Below are positions 14,212-21,759 of a stretch of DNA of 31,132 nucleotides, one piece after another (the stretch's first letter is position 1; each line of letters begins with the position of its first letter). Source of the DNA: RYN-417 sp043743105 (GTDB taxonomy: Bacteria > Patescibacteriota > Saccharimonadia > Saccharimonadales > JACDBH01); NCBI GenBank assembly GCA_043743105.1, contig JAYTXD010000042.1:1-31132 (forward strand), in the 5' to 3' direction. The position numbers were made by a program, and so were the translations under genes. The notes beneath the pieces were generated by a model. That model saw only the letters and a program-made list of their open reading frames with translations, searched no databases and had not been told where the DNA came from.

Positions 14212-15417
14212 ATGATTATTGCAGTGGTTGTTTTAGGGTTCGTTGCGGCTGCGCTAGCCTTTTTATTGATGCGTAAACCTGGCGCATCAGTAAAGTTTGA
14301 CGATGCTAAAATAGCCGAACTTATTAGAAAAGAAATGCGCGAAAATCGCCTCGAAATGGCAGACAATTTAAAAGGTTCCAATGATTCATTGGACAAACGC
14401 ATGTCCTCTTTGGGCAAACTGCAGTCCGAAAATCTTGGAGTACTTGGTGCACAAATCGAAAAACGCTTGGGTGCAATCCAGGCCAATAACTCTGAGCAGC
14501 TCGAAAAAATGCGAGCTACGGTTGATGAAAAGCTACAGAGCACTTTAGAAAAACGCTTGAGTGAGAGTTTCAAAGTGGTTAGTGAGCGGCTCGAGCAAGT
14601 GCATAAAGGACTTGGTGAGATGCAAGCATTGGCAACCGACGTAAGCGACTTTAAGCGGGTACTTACCAACGTTAAGACGCGCGGCACCTGGGGTGAGGTG
14701 CAGCTAGAAAGTTTGCTCGACCAAGTCTTTATTAGGGACCATTATGAAAAGCAGGTGATGCTAAGGCCTGGCAGCCGTGACCAAGTAGATTTTGCCATCA
14801 AACTACCCGACAAAAGTAGCGCAAAAGAGTTTATTTATTTACCGATAGACGCTAAGTTTCCACTTGAGGATTATCAAAGGCTGGTCGTAGCCCAAGAAAA
14901 GGGTGATATAGCGACGATGGAGCTTGCCAATAAAGCGCTGATTGCGCGCGTGAAGTTAGAGGCTAAAAGTATTAAAGAAAAGTATATATATCCGCCGAAG
15001 ACGACTGATTTTGCGATTTTGTATGTGCCAACCGAAGGCTTATACGCTGAAATATTGCGAAGCCCCGGGTTGTTTGAGCTACTACAGAGCCAGTATCGTG
15101 TAACAATTGCCGGCCCAACAACAGTTGCGGCCATATTAAGTAGCTTCCAGCTGGGCTTTAGGACGCTTGCGATTGCCGAACAAACAGGGCAGGTTTGGGA
15201 GCTTCTTACAACGATTAAAGGCGAGTTTGGAACATTTGGAACACTGCTCGAAAAAACACGCGACAAACTGGTAAGTGCAACCAACGACCTCGACAAAGCA
15301 AGCAGTAAGACGCGTACTATAGAGCGCAAACTTGGCAAAGTACAGCTACTGGCAGACAAGACTATTGAAGCCGCCGAGCAAGCAACACTTCTCGATACTA
15401 CTGGCATTGATGATTAA
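14212..15417 (+). CDS. rmuC: DNA recombination protein RmuC
   Basis: 401 residues. One N-terminal membrane helix (1-20) is followed by a long charged coiled-coil region (about 30-135). The RmuC nuclease-like domain then runs to about residue 350, with typical TRGTWGEVQLESLLDQV near 155-171, LPIDAKFPLEDYQRL near 203-217, and a final helical tail. RmuC is thought to limit DNA inversions at short inverted repeats and belongs to the PD-(D/E)xK-like group. That role is of interest here because long palindromic elements occur in the same window. Length and layout are normal. No SD. Confidence 0.95.
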   Translation: MIIAVVVLGFVAAALAFLLMRKPGASVKFDDAKIAELIRKEMRENRLEMADNLKGSNDSLDKRMSSLGKLQSENLGVLGAQIEKRLGAIQANNSEQLEKMRATVDEKLQSTLEKRLSESFKVVSERLEQVHKGLGEMQALATDVSDFKRVLTNVKTRGTWGEVQLESLLDQVFIRDHYEKQVMLRPGSRDQVDFAIKLPDKSSAKEFIYLPIDAKFPLEDYQRLVVAQEKGDIATMELANKALIARVKLEAKSIKEKYIYPPKTTDFAILYVPTEGLYAEILRSPGLFELLQSQYRVTIAGPTTVAAILSSFQLGFRTLAIAEQTGQVWELLTTIKGEFGTFGTLLEKTRDKLVSATNDLDKASSKTRTIERKLGKVQLLADKTIEAAEQATLLDTTGIDD

Positions 15418-15444
15418 AGTAGGTTATGTATTGGAGTATTACTT

Positions 15445-16032
15445 ATGGCTTATCGTATTACGCAGATTATTCTAAAGCGAAAAAAGTTCGTTATATTTTT
15501 GGTTGCGGGCCTTGTTGCTGTGGGCGGTGTTTTGTATGGTATTAACATACTGAATACGCCAGCCGAGGGAAAAGTAAGCGTAGCCACCGTTACGCCAAAA
15601 CGTAAACAAACACCACGAAAGGACTTAGTAAGTCAGTTTATTACATTCAAATATCCTGGCCGCTACACTCAGGAGACAAATGCAAATAAGTCAGCGTCAC
15701 TAGAATCATCATTTTTGACTGCCCATCAGGTAATAAACGAAGGCCCGTCGACAAAAGTAGCAGTAACTATAGCCAAATTGCCAGATGGAGGTGCCACTGA
15801 AGACAGCGCGTACAAGCAATTTGTAGCATTCCCAAACTATTACACCATAACAAACGAGAAGTTTCATGAAGAACCCGTTATTATCGCTAGTCGAACCGAC
15901 CCTAACTTTGAACAAACAGCTTTGTGGGCGCACGGTCAATATCTTGCGACCATTAGTATGATAGCGGGACAACGGACTGATCAGTTATCGAGTGAACTTA
16001 GGGCAATCCTTGGCGGCCTTACTTGGCAGTAG
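15445..16032 (+). CDS. single-pass membrane protein with small exported domain, hypothetical
   Basis: 195 residues. A basic N-terminus (ITQIILKRKK) and one helix at about 16-36 are followed by an outer domain of about 150 residues starting with FITFKYPGRYTQE. The domain has beta-rich content and resembles the outer domain of the 10362-11153 product in its FKYP motif and in length. No catalytic motif or Cys pattern. GGAG 8 nt before the ATG is a fair SD. It is the first member of the plus-strand exported-protein block and 27 bp after rmuC, so it may be transcribed from there. Confidence 0.75.
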   Translation: MAYRITQIILKRKKFVIFLVAGLVAVGGVLYGINILNTPAEGKVSVATVTPKRKQTPRKDLVSQFITFKYPGRYTQETNANKSASLESSFLTAHQVINEGPSTKVAVTIAKLPDGGATEDSAYKQFVAFPNYYTITNEKFHEEPVIIASRTDPNFEQTALWAHGQYLATISMIAGQRTDQLSSELRAILGGLTWQ

Positions 16033-16044
16033 CAACAGGCCCGG

Positions 16045-16074
16045 TTGTGGTTATAAGACGCATACATATATAAT
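16045..16074 (+). promoter_or_regulatory. promoter of the 16083 gene
   Basis: TTGTGG at 16045-16050, 18-bp spacer, TATAAT at 16069-16074. The ATG follows 8 nt later, so the leader is only 1-2 nt or absent. Confidence 0.6.
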
Positions 16075-16082
16075 GAGGCTAT

Positions 16083-17102
16083 ATGAAATGGGTATTTACG
16101 GGGTTATTATTTTTTGCAGCTTTGCCTGCCACAACAACGTATCAGTTAAATAGTTATGGTTTTGGCAGTGGGGGTACGGCCAATTCGGTAACATCAAACT
16201 ATGCTTTGGAGGGATCAACGGGTGAAATAACGGGCCTAACAACTGCAACGGCTAATTATTCTATTAAACCAGGCTTTACAGAGACTCAACAAGCACACGT
16301 ACCAAAAGTCTCGGCATTTGATAACGGCAGCAGTGTGTACTATAACAAACTACATTTTGTTATAGACCAACAAAGTAACCCCAGCGATGCGTTGTATGCT
16401 GTTTCAATTAGTACCGATAACTTTGTAGCAAATATAAAATATGTAAAAAACGATTTTACAGTAGGTTCAACGCTAACACTCACCGATTACCAAACCTATA
16501 CTTCGTGGGGCGGTGCTTCGGGTGGAACGATTATAGGCCTGCTGCCCAACACGACATATTATGTACGTATAAAAGCAACCCAGGGCAAATATACTGAGTC
16601 GGAATATGGACCAGTTGCAAATGCGGCCACAGTTAACCCGCAGCTGTCATTTTCGCTGTCTACTAACGCAATAATTATGGGTAGCTTGCTGGCGGCAACG
16701 GTTGTTAACGCACCGGTTACAATAGATATAACATTTGCTACCAATGCAGCATCGGGCGGGGACGTATATATTAATGGAAAAAATACAGGGCTACTGAGCC
16801 CCACGAAGTCTGTGACTATACCATCAGCCTCGGGTGACATGAGCGTTCTTCAGCGAGGTTTTGGGGCACAGGTGACAACTACAGCGGCCACTAACGGCAC
16901 ATTTTTGAGTTCAAGTCCTTATAACGGCACTCTAAATAACGTTGGCATTATGGATACTATAATTCGGAGTATCATGACTGCTGCGGGGCCTGTCGTTGGG
17001 GGCACAGGGTCAGTGCAACTTAAAGCTAAGTCAGCCACTACTGATGTAGTTGCTAATGACTATTCGGAAACTATTACGATGCTGGCCTCAGCATCGTTTT
17101 AA
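16083..17102 (+). CDS. secreted beta-rich surface protein with FN3-like and WxL-like C-terminal domains
   Basis: 339 residues. A short N-terminal hydrophobic signal (MKWVFTGLLFFAALPA) is followed by a segment with SNYALEGSTGEITG and ANYSIKPGF (about 35-65), a pattern recurring in CPR surface proteins. A fibronectin-III-like domain (about 72-182) has a typical LLPNTTYYVRIKA strand. The C-terminal domain (about 185-339) ends in DYSETITMLASASF. That ending and the general strand order match the C-terminal domain of the next gene product (DYTDTLTVIGAGNF), so both probably share a surface-retention or assembly domain. No LPXTG motif or C-terminal membrane helix is present, so retention must be non-covalent or via partners. 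Confidence 0.75.
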   Translation: MKWVFTGLLFFAALPATTTYQLNSYGFGSGGTANSVTSNYALEGSTGEITGLTTATANYSIKPGFTETQQAHVPKVSAFDNGSSVYYNKLHFVIDQQSNPSDALYAVSISTDNFVANIKYVKNDFTVGSTLTLTDYQTYTSWGGASGGTIIGLLPNTTYYVRIKATQGKYTESEYGPVANAATVNPQLSFSLSTNAIIMGSLLAATVVNAPVTIDITFATNAASGGDVYINGKNTGLLSPTKSVTIPSASGDMSVLQRGFGAQVTTTAATNGTFLSSSPYNGTLNNVGIMDTIIRSIMTAAGPVVGGTGSVQLKAKSATTDVVANDYSETITMLASASF

Positions 17103-17113
17103 GCATATTCATG

Positions 17114-17143
17114 TTGACAGAGTAAAGGCACAAAGGTTATATT
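17114..17143 (+). promoter_or_regulatory. strong promoter of the 17182 surface-protein gene
   Basis: Consensus TTGACA at 17114-17119, 18-bp spacer, TATATT at 17138-17143. It is the best -35 match in the window, which suggests a highly expressed gene. Confidence 0.65.
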
Positions 17144-17181
17144 CTAATAAGATAAATAAACTTTTAAAATAGGACAAAACA

Positions 17182-18273
17182 GTGCAACTAATAAAAAACA
17201 AAATCTCACCTCTGGTATATTACGGTATAAGTGCAATTCTAGTAATACAAATGTTCCTTGTAGTAATGGCAAGCCAAGCACATGCCGCAAGCTTAACGAC
17301 AACATATATTAGGTTAAATCGTATGAAAACAGCCACGGCTACAACGTTTCGTGTAGTATTTAAAGCAGCTTCAAGCCAAACAGCGCAGGTAGCAGTTGAC
17401 TTTAACGGCACCGACATAGGTTCTGCACAGTGGACAAACGCAACACCTGGAGGTTTGGTTACGACTGGAGCAGTCACAACATCTACAGCGCAGTGTGTAA
17501 CAGACGGCTTTACGGCTCTCCCTGGTGTATCAAGTGCTACGGGTGCAGGTTCAACCATAACCACTACGGGTGTTACCGCTACAACTTCTGGTACAACGTA
17601 CTGCGTAGACTTTACAACAGCTGCTGCAGTTACAACACCTACGGTAGCTGGTGAGTATCATCCGACCATTACGCAGGGCACAGACTCTGTAGTAGTAGCT
17701 GTGCGTGTTATTACAAATGACCAGATCGTTATTACGGCTACTGTGCCCTCTACATTTAACTTTGTACTTGGCGGTAACACTGACAGCTTTACAGCAAACT
17801 TAAGTACTAGTTCTGTGGTTTCGACAACAGGACAGCCAGTTACTATCACATCTAACGCGGCGTCAGGCTGGATTGTGTGGGTAAAAGGTCTAAACGGTTC
17901 AAGTGGTGCAGCCACAAAAGGTGCTTTAAAATCTGCAACGGCATCTAACTTCACGATACCTACAAATAACGCAAACGCATTAGCAAGCGCTTCGCACACG
18001 CTTACGACCAACACACAAGATTACGGCCTTGGTGTTACTATTACAACTGACGCTGCAGGTGGGGGTACGGTTGTACTCGATGCAGCTTACGATGGCACAA
18101 GCTCAAAAGCTGGTGTTGTTGACCCTACCAACTACCGTCCTGTTGCAAGCGCAAACGGCACTGCTAACGGCGATGTTATCCGTTTAACAGAACGCGCTAC
18201 CATCGACGGTTCAGTACCTGCAGCATCTGACTATACTGACACATTGACTGTCATTGGTGCCGGTAACTTCTAA
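17182..18273 (+). CDS. secreted Thr-rich surface protein (WxL-like C-terminal domain)
   Basis: 363 residues from a GTG start with AGGA 7 nt upstream. The signal peptide ends with AHA at about 34-36. The mature protein is rich in Thr, Ala and Val with very few charges. An N-terminal beta domain holds two Cys (in AQCVTDGF and TTYCVDF) that could form a disulfide. A C-terminal domain of about 175 residues begins near VPSTFNFVLGGNTDSF, contains SGWIVWVKGLNG, and ends DYTDTLTVIGAGNF. This layout recalls WxL domains (a central GW...W strand and a final strand with YTxTLT), but the two WxL motifs themselves are absent. Followed after the repeat element by three DUF916-like genes, as in WxL loci. It could be an abundant coat or fibre subunit; this is inference. 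Confidence 0.75.
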   Translation: MQLIKNKISPLVYYGISAILVIQMFLVVMASQAHAASLTTTYIRLNRMKTATATTFRVVFKAASSQTAQVAVDFNGTDIGSAQWTNATPGGLVTTGAVTTSTAQCVTDGFTALPGVSSATGAGSTITTTGVTATTSGTTYCVDFTTAAAVTTPTVAGEYHPTITQGTDSVVVAVRVITNDQIVITATVPSTFNFVLGGNTDSFTANLSTSSVVSTTGQPVTITSNAASGWIVWVKGLNGSSGAATKGALKSATASNFTIPTNNANALASASHTLTTNTQDYGLGVTITTDAAGGGTVVLDAAYDGTSSKAGVVDPTNYRPVASANGTANGDVIRLTERATIDGSVPAASDYTDTLTVIGAGNF

Positions 18274-18310
18274 AACCAAATCAGATACAATTAATATCCG
18301 CCAGCTCATC

Positions 18311-18477
18311 TATAGCCCCCGATAAACCAAAACATGTCTTTTTGACTGCGCCTGACTGGCCATAACTAATGGTTTGCTTCGCACCATATCTATGGATATG
18401 CTCTGTCACAAAACCAGTAGTTATGTCTCAGTCATCCATCACTCAAAATTTACACATTTTGATTTACCGTGGCTATA
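18311..18477 (+). mobile_element. 167-bp MITE-like palindromic element (copy 3, complete)
   Basis: Ends TATAGCC...GGCTATA. About 26 bp at the two ends are inverted repeats with a few mismatches. Inside, CATAACTA-N-TGGTTT (from about 18361) pairs with AAACCA-N-TAGTTATG (ending about 18425), and CATATC/GATATG forms the tip. The whole element folds as one long hairpin. It carries no ORF. Copies occur at 1-98 and 10192-10244. Insertion may target TA. Confidence 0.85.
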
Positions 18478-18495
18478 TGCTGGCGTATATTAATT

Positions 18496-18524
18496 TTGTA
18501 AAGTGATAAGTAAAAACATTTAAT
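18496..18524 (+). promoter_or_regulatory. possible promoter of the DUF916-like operon
   Basis: TTGTAA at 18496-18501, 17-bp spacer, TTTAAT at 18519-18524. A second -10-like TAAACT lies at 18551-18556, 9 nt before the ATG at 18566. Confidence 0.4.
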
Positions 18525-18565
18525 AACCTTAGTTCATCACGGGGACATGGTAAACTTACACGTAT

Positions 18566-19639
18566 ATGAAGAGTACAAAAATTTTGGCTGCCCTATGCGG
18601 TGTGGTAGTTCTTGGAACGCTCCTAGTACCACATACAGCTTACGCCGAGGAAGCTTTTAACATTGTTACTTCGCCACTACCCATTAACCTTCAGGCAAAG
18701 CCAGGTACAACAATCACAACCAATATACGGGTAAAGAACGGAAGTACAGCTACCGAGAAACTCAAAGTAAATCTTATGAAGTTCTCGGCCTACGGTGAAG
18801 AAGGTAAGCCGTCTATACTAGACCGCGGCTCTGGGGATGATTATTTTGACTGGGTCAGCTTTAGCCCACAATTTTTTGACGCAGCCCCTAACGAGTGGAT
18901 AACTATAAAAATGACCATTAAACTACCGAAGACAGCAGCGTTTGGCTATTATTATGCAGCGGTCATATCTAGGGCCAGTAAACCACAAGCTACAAACAGT
19001 AAGCAAAACATCCTTGTCGGCTCTACGGCGGTATTAGTACTGGTTGATGCACAGGTTACTGGCGCTAAGCGCACCGCTAATATTACAAGTTTTAAAGCAG
19101 ACAAAAAATTCTATGAATTTTTGCCTACTACATTTAGCGTCAAGATTCATAATAGTGGCAACGTGCACTTAATTCCTACGGGTAATATATTTATTAACAG
19201 AGGTAGCAAAAAGGTCGCTACACTTGATGTAAACAGCATTGCAGGCAACGTACTGCCAGGTAGTAATCGTATATTTTCGGCTGTCTGGAAAGATGGTTTT
19301 CCGTTGTATGCTGCTAAAGAAGAAAACGGTAAGGTAGTGCTCGATAAAAATGACAAACCTCTCAGCTCCTTACGGTGGGATTTTTCGCAGGCAAGTCACC
19401 TTAAATTTGGTCATTATACAGCGCACCTAATACTCGCTTATGACAATGGTACGAGCGACGTGCCTATAGAGGCAACGGTAGGTTTTTGGGTGATTCCTGT
19501 ACGAGTAATATTGTTAGTAATTGCAGTTCCAGTTATTCCTTCGATGCTGGTCTACATGCTTACCAAGCGTCGGTTTAAGCGACGGCTCGCAAAAGCCATT
19601 ACCAAAACTGAGGCTAAAAATCGAGTAGATCATGCGTAG
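18566..19639 (+). CDS. DUF916-like exported protein with C-terminal membrane anchor (paralogue A)
   Basis: 357 residues. Signal peptide ending AYA at 25-27; mature start EEAFNIVTSPLPINLQ. The first Ig-like domain (about 28-150) has PGTTITTNIRVKNGS and ends FGYYYAAVIS. The second (about 155-300) has IHNSGNVHLIPTGNIFI and GHYTAHLILAYDNGTS. A C-terminal membrane helix (about 309-332) is followed by a basic tail. This two-domain plus anchor layout is that of DUF916/WxLIP-type proteins, which in Gram-positive bacteria accompany WxL surface proteins and can bind host or matrix ligands. The stop overlaps the next ATG by 8 nt, implying coupled translation. It is highly similar along its whole length to the next gene product. 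Confidence 0.82.
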   Translation: MKSTKILAALCGVVVLGTLLVPHTAYAEEAFNIVTSPLPINLQAKPGTTITTNIRVKNGSTATEKLKVNLMKFSAYGEEGKPSILDRGSGDDYFDWVSFSPQFFDAAPNEWITIKMTIKLPKTAAFGYYYAAVISRASKPQATNSKQNILVGSTAVLVLVDAQVTGAKRTANITSFKADKKFYEFLPTTFSVKIHNSGNVHLIPTGNIFINRGSKKVATLDVNSIAGNVLPGSNRIFSAVWKDGFPLYAAKEENGKVVLDKNDKPLSSLRWDFSQASHLKFGHYTAHLILAYDNGTSDVPIEATVGFWVIPVRVILLVIAVPVIPSMLVYMLTKRRFKRRLAKAITKTEAKNRVDHA

Positions 19640-20708
19640 GAGTTTCGCTTTTATGATAGGTTATTTTTTGGTTGTTGTAGGCATTTTAGCGCTTGGATTA
19701 CACGGCCAAGCAGCATATGCTGACGACGGTTTTAACATCGTTACTTCGCCACTACCAATTAACCTTCAAGGCGATCCAGGTAGCACGATTAGTACTGATA
19801 TTCGTATTAAAAACGGCGCTACTAATAATGAAAAACTCAAAGTTACTTTAATGAAGTTCTCGGCCTACGGTGAAGAAGGCAAGCCGTCTTTACTTGACCG
19901 CGGCCTAGGGGATGATTATTTTGACTGGGTCAGCTTTAGTCCGCAAGTTTTTGATGCACCGCCAAACGAGTGGGTTACGGTAAAGATGACAATTAGACTT
20001 CCAAAAAGTGCAGCGTTTGGGTACTACTATGCGGCAGTCTTTTCACGAAACAGCCCACCAAAGCCCTTATCTAGCAAACAAAACGTCTTAGTTGGTTCGA
20101 CGGCTGTGCTGGCTCTTGTTGATGCAAAAGTCCCAGGTGCTAAGCGCACGGCAAGTATTGCTAGCTTTAAAGCCGATAAAAAGTTCTACGAATTTTTACC
20201 TAGCAATTTTACGATAAAGATACATAACAGCGGCAACGTGCACTTGATTCCATCTGGTAATATTTTTATAAGTAGAGGCAGCAAGACTGTTGCAACGCTA
20301 GATGTTAATAGCATCGCAGGCAACGTACTTCCTAGTAGTAACCGTATATTTACGGCTTCTTGGACGGATGGATTTCCGGTATATACATTAAAGACAGACA
20401 ATGGCAAAGTTGTATTAGACAAAAACGACAAACCAGTTAAAAGTTTGCATTGGGATTTTGCTAAAGCAAGCCGCCTTAAATTCGGCCACTATACAGCGCA
20501 TCTGGTACTAGCCTATGACAATGGCACTAGTGACGTGCCGCTTGAAGCAACGGTTGGTTTTTGGGTTATACCACTCAGAATTATAGGCACTAGTTTGGTA
20601 GTTGTAGCACTTGCAGGTGCCGGGTTATGGTCAACTATCCAAAAGATATATAAGAAAGTTCCTAAAAAAAAGATAAATAAAAAGGCTGTCGATGAAAAGG
20701 TGGAGTAG
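19632..20708 (+). CDS. DUF916-like exported protein with C-terminal membrane anchor (paralogue B)
   Basis: 358 residues. A tandem duplicate of the previous gene: long identical blocks such as NIVTSPLPINLQ, LMKFSAYGEEGKPS, DDYFDWVSFSPQ, FKADKKFYEFLP and IHNSGNVHLIP, and DNA that is similar at many synonymous sites. Signal peptide ends AYA (28-30), two Ig-like domains follow, then a C-terminal helix and a very basic tail (KKVPKKKINKK). Differences cluster in the linker after the first domain and in the C-terminal anchor and tail, which suggests different cytoplasmic or membrane partners. The ATG lies inside the end of the upstream gene and the stop overlaps the next gene by 17 nt. Confidence 0.82.
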   Translation: MRRSFAFMIGYFLVVVGILALGLHGQAAYADDGFNIVTSPLPINLQGDPGSTISTDIRIKNGATNNEKLKVTLMKFSAYGEEGKPSLLDRGLGDDYFDWVSFSPQVFDAPPNEWVTVKMTIRLPKSAAFGYYYAAVFSRNSPPKPLSSKQNVLVGSTAVLALVDAKVPGAKRTASIASFKADKKFYEFLPSNFTIKIHNSGNVHLIPSGNIFISRGSKTVATLDVNSIAGNVLPSSNRIFTASWTDGFPVYTLKTDNGKVVLDKNDKPVKSLHWDFAKASRLKFGHYTAHLVLAYDNGTSDVPLEATVGFWVIPLRIIGTSLVVVALAGAGLWSTIQKIYKKVPKKKINKKAVDEKVE

Positions 20709-21678
20709 TGCTGCGATACTAACACTTATTGTAAGTGTTTCGATGTTTGGCAGTATAGCTAACGCTGTAGCGCCTAAGCCAGAAGTGACTATCTCACCAT
20801 TTCTACAAGAAGTGCGATTTTCGGGCAATGACGCAACTAAGGATTTTGATATAACACTTACTAATAACAGTGGCCTAGAGCAAAACTTTAAACTGTCAGT
20901 ATTGGACTTTGGCTCTCTTAACGACAGTGGTGGTATAGTGTTTGAAGGTAGCAGTGCCAGCAGCTTACTCAAAAAATATGGTTTAGCAAACTGGCTACAG
21001 CTTAGTTCAAAAAATCTTACACTCGAACCAGGAAAGTCTGCACAAATTGTTGCGACTATCATCAATGATATAACTTTAAAGCCAGGTGGTCATTACGGTG
21101 CAATTGTTGCCTCGCTTGACAGTACAAACGATTCGCAACCAAATAGGGTTTCGATTAATCAAAAACTCTCCTCACTTATTTTGGCTACAAAAGTAGGTGG
21201 GGAAAAATACGACCTAAAATTAGATAACGTTATAACCAATGGCAATGCGTTTGGCCTACCAAACAAGGTACGGCTTGTGTTTAAAAACCCAGGTAATGTG
21301 CACGTTGTACCGCGCGGAACCGTAAAGCTTGTGTCTGCAGGTGGCAAAGTTATATCTGAGGGAGTTATTAACGAAGATTCATCATTTGTCTTGCCGGAAA
21401 CGGATCGCCAATTAGAGGTAAAACTCAAGGGAATAGCCCGCGGTGGCTTTTGGCCGTCAGTCTACCATGTACAGATTGACTACCGTTATGACGGTATAGA
21501 GCGGTATGCGCACAAAGATCATAGGATTTACTTTAGTAATGTGCCAGGATTTATCATCTCGGCAGTTGTTTTGCTACTCATAGGCCGTTTAACATGGAAG
21601 CACCATGAGGATATCAATAAGGTGTTGCAAAAGCTTAAAAAAATATACTTAAAAAGACATGAAAAAAACGCTAAATAA
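20692..21678 (+). CDS. DUF916-like exported protein with C-terminal membrane anchor (divergent member)
   Basis: 328 residues. The signal peptide ends ANA (23-25). The same two-domain plus C-terminal helix layout as the two genes upstream, but diverged: the first domain has DFDITLTNNSGLEQNFKLS, LEPGKSAQIVATI and GGHYGAIVAS; the second has FKNPGNVHVVPRGTVKLVS. The helix (about 283-302) is followed by a basic, helical tail with KVLQKLKKIYLKRHEK. This is closer to the classical DUF916 pattern than paralogues A and B. It starts 17 nt before the end of paralogue B, so all three are translationally coupled and probably made in fixed ratio as parts of one complex. Confidence 0.82.
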   Translation: MKRWSSAAILTLIVSVSMFGSIANAVAPKPEVTISPFLQEVRFSGNDATKDFDITLTNNSGLEQNFKLSVLDFGSLNDSGGIVFEGSSASSLLKKYGLANWLQLSSKNLTLEPGKSAQIVATIINDITLKPGGHYGAIVASLDSTNDSQPNRVSINQKLSSLILATKVGGEKYDLKLDNVITNGNAFGLPNKVRLVFKNPGNVHVVPRGTVKLVSAGGKVISEGVINEDSSFVLPETDRQLEVKLKGIARGGFWPSVYHVQIDYRYDGIERYAHKDHRIYFSNVPGFIISAVVLLLIGRLTWKHHEDINKVLQKLKKIYLKRHEKNAK

Positions 21679-21704
21679 TCTTATGTTTTTCTAGCGTAAG
21701 CACC

Positions 21705-21733
21705 TTGTATGGTACTCAAAAAACAGTTATGCT
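21705..21733 (+). promoter_or_regulatory. promoter of the giant adhesin gene
   Basis: TTGTAT at 21705-21710, 17-bp spacer, TATGCT at 21728-21733. It is followed by SD AAGGG (21749-21753) and the TTG start at 21760. Confidence 0.55.
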
Positions 21734-21759
21734 TAAGGGGTAAAGATTAAGGGTAAGTT

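Noticed and set aside
17182..18273. Calling the surface protein a true WxL protein
   Set aside because: The two W-x-L motifs are not present; only the general layout and the neighbouring genes fit.
21665..21695. ACGCTA/TAGCGT inverted repeat after the third DUF916-like gene as a terminator
   Set aside because: The stem is only 6 bp with a loop of about 17 nt, and the T-run lies inside the loop rather than after the stem.
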